A stretch of DNA of 64,000 nt from Acrocarpospora macrocephala (GTDB lineage Bacteria; Actinomycetota; Actinomycetes; Streptosporangiales; Streptosporangiaceae): assembly GCF_009687865.1 (NCBI RefSeq), contig NZ_BLAE01000035.1:215727-279726 (forward strand), given 5' to 3'. This document shows, in pieces, positions 1 through 8,009 of this stretch. Under the pieces are notes generated by a model. That model saw nothing but the letters and a program-made list of their open reading frames with translations. It was not told the origin of the DNA and ran no database searches. Within the stretch, counting starts at the first letter, position 1. Each line of letters starts with the position of its first letter. Position numbers and translations under genes: made by a program.

Positions 1-589
1 GGCCGCCCGCGTGGCCGGCGGCGAGCCCATCAGCCATGAGGAAGCCATGCGCGTGATGATCAACCTCATCATCGCCGGACATGTGACCGTCACCCGCAGC
101 ATCGGCAATGGTCTCACCACATTGCTGGCGCACTCGGATCAGCTTCAGGCCGTGCTGAACGACCCGGACCTGGTTCCGGCCATGGTGGAGGAGGTCCTGC
201 GCTTCGAGTCACCCGCGCAGGGACTTTTCCGTACCGTCCGCAAGGGCACCGTGCTCAATGGCGTGGAAATCCCGGCCGGCGCGCACCTGATGGTCCACTG
301 GGCGTCGGCCAATCGGGACGAGCAGGTTTTCGGCGAGTCCGACGTCTTCGATGTCACCCGCGACTCCATGGCCACCCACGTCGCCTTCGGAAAGGGAGTC
401 CATGCCTGCTTGGGCGCCCCGCTCGCCCGCCTTCAGTTGAAGATCGCGTTACCTCGGCTGTTCGAGCGGTTGCCGAATCTCCGCATGGCCGCGGGTGCGG
501 ACACCGCCGTGCGCGACACCATCTTCTTCGCGCGCGGATTCAAGCGGCTCGAGATCGAATGGGACGTGCACGAGCCCTCGGCCGGATGA
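1..589 (+). CDS. Cytochrome P450, C-terminal part (5' end outside window)
   Basis: The reading frame is open from the first base, so the start lies upstream. The visible 195 or so codons carry the back half of a bacterial class I P450: the I-helix (AGHVTV), the K-helix ExxR (EVLR in EEVLRFESP) and the haem-binding loop FGKGVHACLG with the axial Cys. P450s hydroxylate or otherwise oxidise small molecules with electrons from a ferredoxin; no ferredoxin or reductase gene is visible. The I-helix is odd: the usual acid before the catalytic Thr (AGHET) is Val. The gene ends 292 bp before an ABC importer operon on the same strand, so a link to uptake of its substrate is possible but unproven. Family certain, substrate unknown. 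Confidence 0.93.
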   Translation, partial: AARVAGGEPISHEEAMRVMINLIIAGHVTVTRSIGNGLTTLLAHSDQLQAVLNDPDLVPAMVEEVLRFESPAQGLFRTVRKGTVLNGVEIPAGAHLMVHWASANRDEQVFGESDVFDVTRDSMATHVAFGKGVHACLGAPLARLQLKIALPRLFERLPNLRMAAGADTAVRDTIFFARGFKRLEIEWDVHEPSAG

Positions 590-881
590 AACAGGCTCCG
601 CTCGAGCAGCCCAGGTCCCTGGCGGCAGAGCTCATCGATCACAGCGATGACATCCATCGATGACAACCGTTTCCGGTGCTTCCCGTCGTCGCGTAGGTTC
701 ACCGCAAGACACATCTTTCAGCTCGCCAGGTGAACGCTTCCGGCTGAGCGACCGGTACGGGTCATTTCGCGGTACGCACAGAGCGCCGCACGCACGCGCC
801 AGCCGTCGATGGCCGGGCTTTGTCCGGCGGTCGGCAGGAGAACGCCAGGACTCTTCTAGGAATACCTGACAAGGAGGAACA

Positions 882-1892
882 GTGAAGGCCACCTGGTTCA
901 CCCGCATCGCCGGGGCCGCCGGAGTCGTGCTCATGGTCGCCGCGTGCGGCGGCGGAGGCGGCAACGAAGGTCAAGCCGCCGGCGCCCTCGAGCCCGTCCG
1001 CTATCTGACCTCGTTCAACACCTTCGGCCGCGACGCCTACGCCTATGTGGCGCTGGAGAAGGGCTACTTCAAGGAAGCCGGGCTCAACGTCGACATCAAG
1101 CCGGGCACCGGCACCGTCGACTCGATGAAGCTGCTGGCCGGCGGCCGGGCCGACTTCGGCATCGGCGACTTCACCGGCACGCTGATCACGACGGCCAAGG
1201 AGAAGCTGCCCGTCATCGCTGTCGGCATGGTGCACCAGAACTCATTAGCCGCGATCATCGCGCTGGAGGAAGGCGGGATCACCACGCCGAAGGACCTGGA
1301 GGGCAAGACCATCGGCGACCAGCCGGGTTCCACCGTCCAGGTGACCTTCCCCGTGTACGCCAAGGCCGCCGGCATCGACGCGTCGAAGGTCAAGTTTGTC
1401 CCGGGCGCCCCGCCCGCGTTACCGCAGCTGCTGGCGAGTGGCTCGGTGGACGCGATCGGCCAGTTCGTCGTCGGCCGGGGGCTCATCGAGAAGGCCGCAC
1501 AGGGGAAGAAGGCCGTCGTCCTCCCCTACGGCGAGGTCTTGCCCGACCTGTACGGCAACGCGTTGCTGACCTCGAACACCATGGCCAAGGAAAAGCCCGA
1601 GGTGGTCAAGAAATTCATGGCCGCCCTGTTCAAGGGCCTGGAGTACTCCATCGCCAACCCCGAGGAATCCGGCGAGATCCTCAAGAAGTACCAGCCCACC
1701 CAGAACCCGGAGGTCGCGGCCGCGGAGGTCCGGGCGATGGCTCCCTACGTCACGGCGCAGGGCCAGCCGATCGGCGCGGTCAGCAAGGCCAAGGTCGAGG
1801 CGAACATCAAGCTTCTCACCGAGTCGGGTGCGATCCCGGCCGGAATGACTCCCGAGCAGGTCATCGACCTGTCCTTGACGCCGCAGGGCTAG
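882..1892 (+). CDS. ABC transporter substrate-binding lipoprotein, NMT1/SsuA/THI5-like
   Basis: 336 residues starting at GTG, chosen because AAGGAGGA lies 3-10 bases upstream and a lipoprotein signal follows directly: a basic N-terminus, a hydrophobic stretch and the lipobox VAAC with Cys at about residue 22, then a Gly-rich linker. The mature protein reads as a type-II periplasmic-binding fold of the NMT1/SsuA/TauA class (GYFKEAGLNVDI, LLAGGRADFGIGDF, KDLEGKTIGDQPGS), which binds sulfonates, nitrate, pyrimidines, riboflavin precursors or aromatic acids. It is the first gene of a three-gene importer operon (11 bp to the ATPase). The ligand cannot be read from sequence. Confidence 0.92.
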   Translation: MKATWFTRIAGAAGVVLMVAACGGGGGNEGQAAGALEPVRYLTSFNTFGRDAYAYVALEKGYFKEAGLNVDIKPGTGTVDSMKLLAGGRADFGIGDFTGTLITTAKEKLPVIAVGMVHQNSLAAIIALEEGGITTPKDLEGKTIGDQPGSTVQVTFPVYAKAAGIDASKVKFVPGAPPALPQLLASGSVDAIGQFVVGRGLIEKAAQGKKAVVLPYGEVLPDLYGNALLTSNTMAKEKPEVVKKFMAALFKGLEYSIANPEESGEILKKYQPTQNPEVAAAEVRAMAPYVTAQGQPIGAVSKAKVEANIKLLTESGAIPAGMTPEQVIDLSLTPQG

Positions 1893-1902
1893 GCGCGGCG
1901 GC

Positions 1903-2679
1903 ATGATCAAGCTCACGCACGTCTCGCACGTCTTCGCCGGACGTCAGGGTGAGGTCCATGCGCTGGACGACATCACCCTTGAGGTGCGCCGCAACGAGCT
2001 GGTGACGCTCGTGGGCCGCTCGGGCTGCGGCAAGTCGACCATGCTGCGGATGGTCGCTGGGCTGCTGCGGCCCTCGTCGGGAACGGTCACGGTCGCCGGT
2101 GAGCCGGTGGGCAAACCCCGGCAGGATGTCAGCTTCATGTTCCAGCGTGCGGCCCTGCTGCCGTGGCGTACGGTGCTGGACAATGTCCTGCTCCCGGTGG
2201 AGATTCTCCGCCTGGACCGGGCGGCCAAGCGCCGGCGGGCCCATGAGCTGCTCGAACTCGTCGGCCTCGCCGGTTTCGAGAAACGGCTGCCGCACGAGTT
2301 GTCGGGCGGCATGCAGCAGCGCGCGTCCCTGTGCCGTTCGCTGATCCAGGATCCCCTCGTCCTGCTCATGGACGAGCCCTTCTCCGCGCTCGACGCGCTG
2401 ACTCGGGAGGAGCTGTCGATAGAGCTGCAACGCATCCGCATGGAGCAGGAGATGACCATCATCTTCGTCACCCACTCCATCGAGGAGGCGGTGCTGCTCG
2501 CTGACCGGGTGGCGGTGCTCAGCCCCCGGCCCGGCCGGCTTCGCAAGATCGTCGACGTGGACATCCCGCGCCCGCGCACACTCGGGCGCAACGCGTACGC
2601 GGACCGGGTCGCCGAGGTCAGCGCCGAACTGCACGAGCTGCTGATGCCGGCGCCGATCGCATCGGAGGGTGCCGTATGA
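1903..2679 (+). CDS. ABC transporter ATP-binding protein, SsuB/TauB type
   Basis: 258 residues. Walker A is GRSGCGKST (about residue 38), the Q-loop region follows (FMFQRAALLPWRT), the ABC signature is LSGGMQQRASLCRSL and Walker B is LVLLMDEPFSALD, with the switch His in FVTHSIEEAV. Length and the WRTVLDNV stretch match the nitrate/sulfonate/taurine importer ATPases. It energises uptake of the ligand captured by the upstream lipoprotein through the downstream permease. Its stop overlaps the permease start (ATGA), so the two are translationally coupled. Ligand unknown. Confidence 0.95.
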   Translation: MIKLTHVSHVFAGRQGEVHALDDITLEVRRNELVTLVGRSGCGKSTMLRMVAGLLRPSSGTVTVAGEPVGKPRQDVSFMFQRAALLPWRTVLDNVLLPVEILRLDRAAKRRRAHELLELVGLAGFEKRLPHELSGGMQQRASLCRSLIQDPLVLLMDEPFSALDALTREELSIELQRIRMEQEMTIIFVTHSIEEAVLLADRVAVLSPRPGRLRKIVDVDIPRPRTLGRNAYADRVAEVSAELHELLMPAPIASEGAV

Positions 2680-3464
2680 CCGCCGCGCGGCGGAGCGGCT
2701 CCAGGGTGGCCCGGCGCCTGGTGGACTGGGGTCTCCCGGTCCTCGGGCTGGCCGCCCTGGTCGCCCTGTGGTGGCTGGCCACGATCGTCTTCTCGATCGA
2801 GAAGTTCCTGGTGCCCGCGCCGGACGACGTGGTCGAGGCCTTCATCGGCCAGGCCGGCTTCCTCATGGAGCAGACCTGGGTGACCCTGCTGGAGACGGTC
2901 CAGGGGTTCGCGGTCGCGGTCGTCGTCGGAATCCCCACGGCGATGGCGATCGCCAGTTCGCGGTTGCTGGAGAAGATGATTTACCCGCTGCTGCTCGCGG
3001 TGAATGCCGTACCGAAGATTGCGATCGCGCCGATCCTGGTGGTCTGGATGGGCTTCGGGCCGGTTCCGAAGATCGTCATGGTGTTCCTGCTCTGTTTCTT
3101 CCCGATCGTGATCTCGACGGCCACCGGCCTGAAATCCACTCCCGCCGAGCTGACCGAGCTGGTCCGCTCCTACGACGCCAGCCGTCTGCAGGTATTTTTC
3201 AAAGTTCGTTTTCCGTACGCGCTGCCGCAGGTGATGGTGGGTCTCAAGACAGCGATCTCGCTGGCGGTCATCGGGGCGGTCATCGCGGAATTCGTCGGTG
3301 CTGACGCCGGGCTCGGCTTCGTCATCGTGCAGTCAGGCGCGAGCGCGGACACTCCGCTCGCCTTCGCCGCCATGGCCCTGCTCGGCGTCATCAGCATCGT
3401 GCTCTTCTACGGACTGAACGCGCTGGAGAAAGTCATTCTCCCGTGGGCGGAGGAGAACCGTTGA
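2676..3464 (+). CDS. ABC transporter permease, SsuC/TauC type
   Basis: 262 residues with about six membrane spans; the cytoplasmic ATPase-contact loop (EAA-like) lies around 'ELTELVRSYDASRLQVFFKVRFPYALP'-type sequence at 3151-3230. The PKIAIAPILVVWMGFGP stretch is the hallmark of the SsuC/TauC/NrtB family. It forms the channel of the importer with the two preceding genes, and overlaps the ATPase gene by 4 bp. It ends 22 bp before the convergent LysR gene, leaving little room for a terminator. Substrate unassigned. Confidence 0.94.
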   Translation: MTAARRSGSRVARRLVDWGLPVLGLAALVALWWLATIVFSIEKFLVPAPDDVVEAFIGQAGFLMEQTWVTLLETVQGFAVAVVVGIPTAMAIASSRLLEKMIYPLLLAVNAVPKIAIAPILVVWMGFGPVPKIVMVFLLCFFPIVISTATGLKSTPAELTELVRSYDASRLQVFFKVRFPYALPQVMVGLKTAISLAVIGAVIAEFVGADAGLGFVIVQSGASADTPLAFAAMALLGVISIVLFYGLNALEKVILPWAEENR

Positions 3465-3486
3465 ACCACCTCCACGTCCGAGATGC

Positions 3487-4392
3487 TCAGATGGTGCGAG
3501 CCGTGTCGATGATCCGGCGGCGGAGCCACTGATGCGCGAGGTCGGCGTTGTCGCGAGAATTCCAGTACATGGCTTCGTGGATGGCGCTCAGCGACAACGG
3601 ATATTCCACGATCCGCAGCTGTGCCACGCTGACCAGTTTGAGCGCCAGCCGTTCGGGCGCGATGGTGGCCAGCCGGGTTCCGGCGAGCAGGAGCAGCGGC
3701 ACCACGAAGCTCTCCGTCGTCAGCTCGACCGGAACGTGCACATTCAGCGCCTCCAGATCCACGTTGGTGATCGGTGAGACGGTTCCCCCGCTGAAGGCGA
3801 CGTACCGGAGTGAGGTGGCCTGTTCGGGTGTCACCGAATCGTTCACTTCAGGGTGGTTCCGATCGACCACCAGCACATAGCGATCGCTGAACAGCGGCTC
3901 GTGGGGGAAGGGAATCTTCCGGTCGGCGAGCTTGGTCGGGATGATGACCATGTCGACCGCTCCCGAGCGGAGCTGGTCGGCGAAATCGGCCTCGACCGGA
4001 CGCATGCAGATTCGAAGGTGCGGCGCCTCTTCGGCGATCGATTCCAGCAGTGGGCTCAGGAGCACGATCGTGACGTAATCCGCCGCCATAATCGTGAATG
4101 CGGCCTTGTCCCTTGCCGGGTCGAAGCTCGGCGAGCGCAGCAAAACCGCCTCGGCGGCACTCAGCGTCTCCCGCACCGGCCCGACCAGCGCATCAGCAAG
4201 CGGCGTTCGCTGCAGGCTCCGCCCTTCCCGCACCAGCAGCGGATCATCGAAATGCTTCCGCAGTTTCGCCAACGAGGCACTCATCGCAGGCTGCCCGACC
4301 GACATCCGCTCGGCCGCCCGCGTGACGTTACGCTCAGTCAACAGCGCGTCCAGCGCGACAAGAAGGTTGAGGTCGACACTCGTCAGCCTCAT
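3487..4392 (-). CDS. LysR-family transcriptional regulator
   Basis: 301 residues, typical LysR length. The N-terminal winged HTH (residues 4-62: DLNLLVALDALLTERNVTRAA, then QPAMSASLAKLRKHFDDPLLVR) is of the NodD/PcpR/LinR-like subgroup, often tied to aromatic or xenobiotic genes; the rest is the periplasmic-binding-like effector domain. It lies tail-to-tail with the ABC importer operon, so it is a plausible but unproven regulator of it. Inducer unknown. The 400 bp upstream of its start contain a transposase remnant rather than a divergent partner gene. Confidence 0.92.
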   Translation of the reverse strand: MRLTSVDLNLLVALDALLTERNVTRAAERMSVGQPAMSASLAKLRKHFDDPLLVREGRSLQRTPLADALVGPVRETLSAAEAVLLRSPSFDPARDKAAFTIMAADYVTIVLLSPLLESIAEEAPHLRICMRPVEADFADQLRSGAVDMVIIPTKLADRKIPFPHEPLFSDRYVLVVDRNHPEVNDSVTPEQATSLRYVAFSGGTVSPITNVDLEALNVHVPVELTTESFVVPLLLLAGTRLATIAPERLALKLVSVAQLRIVEYPLSLSAIHEAMYWNSRDNADLAHQWLRRRIIDTARTI

Positions 4393-4794
4393 GAGGGCTC
4401 CGGCCGCTTATCAGACAGATCGACAACTCTCCACCGACGCTACCACTCCCTGAAGCGCAGCGCGTCTATCCCCACCTTCCACCGAGTGGGGCTGCTCCGG
4501 CACATGCTTCGCCTTCGGCCACGCCAGTAGCGTGGAGGCCGCTTCCTGACGTGAGGCGCACGCGGACGGCCTCGTCTTTGAACTCCCGCGAATACGCGAC
4601 CCTACGCCGTGCCAACTCCTACATCCTTCCGGTCGCCCCAACCCTAGTCGGGGAGCTGTCCGGAATCTCTAGGGCACCTCAACGGTCACGGGCCGATCCT
4701 TCCTTGTCGTCTGACGTCTGACAAGTGGCTCGTAAGTGTTCTGCAAGTGGTGATCGCCATGCTGGAGCCACCTAAGAGAAGGAAGGAAATCGAG
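4393..4794. other. 402-bp gap between LysR and small secreted protein gene
   Basis: Apart from the transposase scrap (4466-4615) I see no gene here. A short inverted repeat, CTTGTC-N11-GACAAG, lies at 4703-4725, about 70 bp upstream of the small secreted protein gene, and could be an operator. No clear promoter hexamers were found. Confidence 0.4.
4466..4615 (-). pseudogene. Remnant of an IS transposase OrfA N-terminus
   Basis: From a TTG at 4615 the frame reads LARRRVAYSREFKDEAVRVR and then degenerates before a TAG at 4466. RRR-YS-EFKDEAVR is the start of IS3-type OrfA (HTH_Tnp_1) proteins. Only about 20 residues look native; the continuation is not transposase-like. A GTAGGAG ribosome-site-like sequence precedes the TTG. 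I read it as a scrap left by an insertion element; the match is short. Confidence 0.45.
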
Positions 4795-5028
4795 ATGCGA
4801 AAGATCGTGGCTGTGCTCGCCCTGGTGGCCGGAGTGGCGGGAAGCGTCGCTGCAACGTCCAGCGCAGCGCAGGCGAGGCCGAGCGTTTGCGCGGCAATCT
4901 GGCAGGCTATGTCGGACTCGCTGGACATGGCGTCGGATGCTTACGAACACGGAGACTCCGCTGGCGGCGACGAGTGGGTGGACACGTACTGGATGGCTTC
5001 CCGCAACTACAAAAGGTTCCGCTGCTAG
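4795..5028 (+). CDS. Small secreted protein, unknown function
   Basis: 77 residues from ATG 4795. This start, not the upstream in-frame GTG/ATG codons, is preferred because it follows the purine-rich AGAAGGAAGGAAAT and begins a clean Sec signal peptide: MRK, a hydrophobic Ala/Val run, and an Ala-x-Ala cleavage region (SSAAQA, about residue 25). The mature part is about 52 residues, acidic, with two Cys (one near its N-terminus, one as the last residue) that could pair outside the cell. No family recognised. It stands alone between mobile-element scraps. Confidence 0.65.
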   Translation: MRKIVAVLALVAGVAGSVAATSSAAQARPSVCAAIWQAMSDSLDMASDAYEHGDSAGGDEWVDTYWMASRNYKRFRC

Positions 5029-5137
5029 TAATGCCTGTAACAAAGGCAGGTTAGCCAGTCGTTGATGATAGCGACCAATTGTCGTTTGCTCCAGTTCGAC
5101 GGTCGGCCCGGCAGTGCGGGGATCTTTCTGCCGGGTC

Positions 5138-5233
5138 TTAACCTTTGTCGGCCACGGCCTTAGCGATCTCGGCGATGGCTGCCGGGCGGACTCTGCAACA
5201 TCCGCCCACGATCCGTGCGCCGTCGGACACCCA
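5138..5233 (-). pseudogene. C-terminal scrap of homocysteine S-methyltransferase (MmuM-like)
   Basis: Reading right to left, the last 31 codons before the stop at 5138 give WVSDGARIVGGCCRVRP followed by a short helix. GARxxGGCCR is the zinc-binding C-terminal signature of homocysteine S-methyltransferases. Nothing of the roughly 270 residues that should precede it is present: upstream the frame is replaced by a recombinase N-terminus in a different frame. This is a truncated, non-functional end fragment. Confidence 0.7.
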
Positions 5234-5534
5234 GGAAGGCCAGCAGGTCCTCCTGCCCCGCCTCCCGCAACGTCCGGCCGCCCCGGTGCTGATCGAGGAA
5301 CCGGCCGAACACCGCCAGATCATGCGCGTAGGCATTGATCGAGTTCGGCGCGTGGACGCCCCAGCCCGGTAGCTCTCGCAGGAACCGATTCAGCTCCACG
5401 TCGTAGGAGCCATCGGCCGACAGAACGAACGGCGTCCCGTCCTTGCCATCGACCCGGGACAGCACCGCAGCCTCCCCGCCAAGCACACACGGGGTACCAA
5501 CTGCCCGCTTCAGAGACGTCTTGTAGACGAACAA
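5225..5534 (-). pseudogene. N-terminal fragment of a tyrosine-type integrase/recombinase
   Basis: From ATG 5534 about 100 residues look native: an acidic 'GSYDVELNRFLREL' stretch, then NSINAYAHDLAVFGRFLDQH and LREAGQEDLLAFL, the SAM-like core-binding N-terminal domain of actinomycete tyrosine recombinases. The catalytic domain (R..HxxR..Y) is absent; the sequence breaks at about 5230 into the homocysteine methyltransferase scrap. The gene cannot make a working recombinase. It implies a deletion or rearrangement that joined two unrelated genes. Confidence 0.65.
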
Positions 5535-5617
5535 GCCCAGCCCTCCAACGCCCTACCCAGAGAAACAAGTGAGGCTAATGCGACACCAGAGAACTGTGAA
5601 CATAACTTACGATCTCC

Positions 5618-5700
5618 ACGGGGTTTCCCATGAAGGTGGTCCAGGAACGGCTTGGCACGTCCTCAAAGGCATGCACGCGACCGGTGCTCAGGCGCTGACG
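5618..5700 (+). pseudogene. C-terminal scrap of a second tyrosine recombinase
   Basis: On the plus strand, MKVVQERLGTSS at 5630-5665 matches the highly conserved C-terminal segment of phage-type integrases (usually P-x-KVVQERLGHSS). In another frame, HVLKGMH at about 5657-5680 resembles the segment around the catalytic Tyr (usually YSHVLPGM) that comes some 10 residues later. So an internal deletion has fused and shifted the two. It has the opposite orientation to the integrase N-terminal fragment at 5225-5534. Confidence 0.5.
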
Positions 5701-7040
5701 GCTAGCATCTCGCGGAACTCCTCGACCACCGGACGTTCCCGTTGCGGAAGGGGTACGGCGCTGAAGACTCGCCGCGCTGTCTCCATGATCATGACGTTGC
5801 GGTAGGCGTCCGGCAAAGAGTCGATCACTGTCGCGGCCTGTCGGATTCCCTCATCGACGCCGCCGTTGACCACGGTGCACCAGGCGGTGTGCAGGCGCAG
5901 GTTGATCGGGGTGTGGTAGCCGTGAGGGTTGCTCGCGAGCGTGTGTTCCTGCGCCTGGCTGGCCTCGGCTTCGTTGCCCGCAGCCGAGAAGACCTGACTT
6001 GCCGTGAAATGGACGGGGTTAAACGAGGAGTCCCAGAATCCGAGGACGACAGGTAGCTGACTTGTCTCGACCAGATCGATAAGGGCTTGTAGGGTGCGGC
6101 GGGCTTCGTCGTGGCGGCCCAGCAGGGCCAATATTTTGGCCTGTGCGCGGAGCAGGGTTGCCTGGCCGACCGAGGGACGGGCGGTCATGCCGGTGATCTG
6201 CTGGGCGCTGTGGATCAGGCGCAGGGCGGTGGCCGGATCGTGCAAGCCAAACTCGCTATGTCCCGCTTCGTGGGCGCGGATTCTCACGCGCAGGTCGAGA
6301 TCGTTGGTTGCGTCAGCGGCGGTGCGGGCGGTGCGGTACCAGCGCAGCGCGGAGCCTGGTTCCCCGAGGCGGACCAGGACGCTGGCGTGGAAGGCGGCGA
6401 GCACGGCGGTGACGCGGTTCAGCTCGATACGGTCGTTGTCACCGGCGGTGTGCAGCTGTCGCTGTATCTCCGACAGGTCGGCAAGGAGATCGTTGTGAAC
6501 CTGGTCGGCGGGCCGGGTGTTGATCGCGTGCAGGTGGTCGGCACAGGCGAGTTCCCAGTCTTCGACGCTGCGATGCTGATCGCCGAAAGACAAGTCGAGT
6601 AGCTGGCGTACCGGCTCGCCTGCCGCGCCGAGCACTCCGATCCCAGCGCCTGCGGCGGCAAGCTGCAAAAGGCGTCGGCGTTCCATGTCCTCATCCTTGC
6701 TGTGAGCGGGGGAGGCTGTATTGAGGGTATTGCGCCGTAGTCGATCCAGCTCTTCTGCAGCGGTGTGCAGCGCCACCAGGTAACCATCCGCGCCGAGCCT
6801 GGCATCCAGGGCCTTGACCGCGTCGGCATGTGGTTGTTGTTCCCCGCGTTCCCATTTGGCCAGAAGGGAGTAGCTCCAGTGGATTTCCTCGGCGAGGGGA
6901 CGCAGATGGATGTTGCGTACCTGCTCACGCCAGTGGCGGAGGGCGAAGCCGAACAGATGCCAGGGCGATTGATTCGGGTCGATCGGGTTGGACTTCGGGC
7001 TGGATGTGGTCATCCCTGTCATCCCTTGTGATCGTGTCAC
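5688..7040 (-). CDS. XRE-family regulator with C-terminal TPR-like region
   Basis: 450 residues. An N-terminal helix-turn-helix (residues 29-88) has the XRE pattern LRPLAEEIHWSYSLLAKWERG. A basic/hydrophobic segment near residue 120-145 (ERRRLLQLAAAGAGIGVLG) looks like a Tat or membrane segment but is common inside this actinomycete family. The C-terminal 300 residues are all-helical with TPR-like ALRWYRTAR and ILALLGRHDEARRTL motifs. It is divergent from the small gene at 7270; a palindrome directly upstream (7043-7064) suggests autoregulation. Such proteins are usually DNA-binding sensors; the ligand is unknown. An internal ATG at codon 7 or 10 is an alternative start. Confidence 0.88.
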   Translation of the reverse strand: MTRSQGMTGMTTSSPKSNPIDPNQSPWHLFGFALRHWREQVRNIHLRPLAEEIHWSYSLLAKWERGEQQPHADAVKALDARLGADGYLVALHTAAEELDRLRRNTLNTASPAHSKDEDMERRRLLQLAAAGAGIGVLGAAGEPVRQLLDLSFGDQHRSVEDWELACADHLHAINTRPADQVHNDLLADLSEIQRQLHTAGDNDRIELNRVTAVLAAFHASVLVRLGEPGSALRWYRTARTAADATNDLDLRVRIRAHEAGHSEFGLHDPATALRLIHSAQQITGMTARPSVGQATLLRAQAKILALLGRHDEARRTLQALIDLVETSQLPVVLGFWDSSFNPVHFTASQVFSAAGNEAEASQAQEHTLASNPHGYHTPINLRLHTAWCTVVNGGVDEGIRQAATVIDSLPDAYRNVMIMETARRVFSAVPLPQRERPVVEEFREMLAVSA

Positions 7041-7042
7041 GG

Positions 7043-7064
7043 CGTGTCATTGGCCCATGACACG
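7043..7064. promoter_or_regulatory. Palindrome CGTGTCAT-N6-ATGACACG, likely operator of the XRE gene
   Basis: Perfect 8-bp arms separated by TGGCCC, starting 3 bp upstream of the XRE gene start at 7040. An extra direct copy of CGTGTCA lies at 7033-7039. Spacing and symmetry suit a dimeric HTH repressor controlling its own gene and the divergent one. No binding data; inference from position. Confidence 0.55.
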
Positions 7065-7091
7065 CTATTTGTCTTTCCCGTTCTTTGTGGC

Positions 7092-7107
7092 GTGCCAATT
7101 ATGGCAC
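7092..7107. promoter_or_regulatory. Palindrome GTGCCA-ATTA-TGGCAC
   Basis: A perfect 6-bp inverted repeat around an AT core, in the shared promoter region between the XRE gene and the small gene at 7270. It could be the site for one of the GntR-type proteins encoded downstream. Function inferred only from symmetry and position. Confidence 0.4.
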
Positions 7108-7138
7108 TGCAATAGGCGAATTCCCGGAGAACGTAAGC

Positions 7139-7171
7139 GGCTCGGCTGTCGCTGGCACGATCAGCCGAGCC
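7139..7171. promoter_or_regulatory. Stem-loop in the leader of the 7270-9830 gene chain
   Basis: GGCTCGGCTG and CAGCCGAGCC form a perfect 10-bp stem with a 13-nt loop about 100 bp upstream of the GTG at 7270. It has no T-run. It could be an attenuator or a terminator for upstream transcription. Confidence 0.45.
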
Positions 7172-7269
7172 CTGATCGCAAGCGAGGTGCGATCGTGAGG
7201 AAGTTTAGGGCTGCGGTCGATCGCAGACGCAAAGACCGTCGAGCGGTCCGTCAGGAGGAGCGGTGCCCG

Positions 7270-7575
7270 GTGACGGATGTGGTGCGGCTGCGGGAGGAAC
7301 TACGGCGCGAGCGGTTCGCCCATCTGGCGTTCGCGCTTAATGGACAGGGCGTGTCCTGCACGCTGCGGCTGCCGGGACAGCGCCGGGAGTACGCGGTCCT
7401 GGAGATGCCGGGCGGTGCCAGCGGGCTCGTACGGGCGGAAATGCGCAAGGAGACCGCTGGCTGGCGATACACCATGAGCGCCTACACCCTGGGTGGGCGC
7501 ACCGTGGATGCCCGCACCGTATGGGCAGCGGATGCCGACCCGGTGGGGCGCATTCTGCGGGCGGTGTCGCGGTGA
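7270..7575 (+). CDS. Small hypothetical protein upstream of an ATPase/GntR gene chain
   Basis: 101 residues from GTG 7270, chosen because AGGAGG lies at 7253-7258 (11 bases ahead) and the coding pattern starts there; an in-frame GTG at 7195 is a weaker alternative. Sequence: a charged helix (DVVRLREELRRERF) followed by beta-rich segments. I do not recognise the family. Its TGA overlaps the GTG of the ATPase gene (GTGA), so it belongs to the same operon, and its small size fits a regulatory partner. Confidence 0.6.
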   Translation: MTDVVRLREELRRERFAHLAFALNGQGVSCTLRLPGQRREYAVLEMPGGASGLVRAEMRKETAGWRYTMSAYTLGGRTVDARTVWAADADPVGRILRAVSR

Positions 7576-8009
7576 CGGTCATGCGGGTGATGGGGTCATT
7601 TGTTCTGCCGGGTGAGGCGTTTTCGGTCACGTTCGGGCGTGCGCTCGTGCGGGCGCTGCTGAAGCGGGAGGGCGTCGGCGAGTCGGCGGATGCGCTGCTG
7701 CTGGTATCGGAGCTGCTGGGAAACGCGCTCAAGCACTCCAGGTCCGGCATGCCGGGCGGCCGGGTGGAGGTCGCGGTGATCGACTGCGGTGACGGGGTCG
7801 TGCGGCTGGAGGTGACCGACGAGGGGTCGGAGGCGAGCACGCCGCAGGTCCGGGACGTGCCCCGTGTCCACGGAATAGGTGACGGGCTCGATGGCCGAGT
7901 GCTGGCCGCCGATGGGCATGGTCTGCGGCTGGTGGAGCAGATCGCTCGCCGGTGGGGCTGGGAGAACGACGGGCGCGGCCGGATGGTGTGGTGTGAGGTG
8001 GCCCGGTGA
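7572..8009 (+). CDS. Anti-sigma-factor-like ATP-binding protein (HATPase_c, RsbW/SpoIIAB type)
   Basis: 145 residues. It carries a GHKL ATPase fold without a sensor domain: N-box ELLGNALKHS (about residues 47-56), G1-like EVTDEGS, and G2 DGHGLRLVEQIA near residue 115. Actinomycetes have many such stand-alone kinases that bind sigma or anti-anti-sigma factors or act in conservons. GTG start overlaps the preceding stop, and its own TGA overlaps the next GTG, placing it in the middle of a coupled operon. No STAS partner is visible here, so the partner is unknown. Confidence 0.85.
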   Translation: MTVMRVMGSFVLPGEAFSVTFGRALVRALLKREGVGESADALLLVSELLGNALKHSRSGMPGGRVEVAVIDCGDGVVRLEVTDEGSEASTPQVRDVPRVHGIGDGLDGRVLAADGHGLRLVEQIARRWGWENDGRGRMVWCEVAR

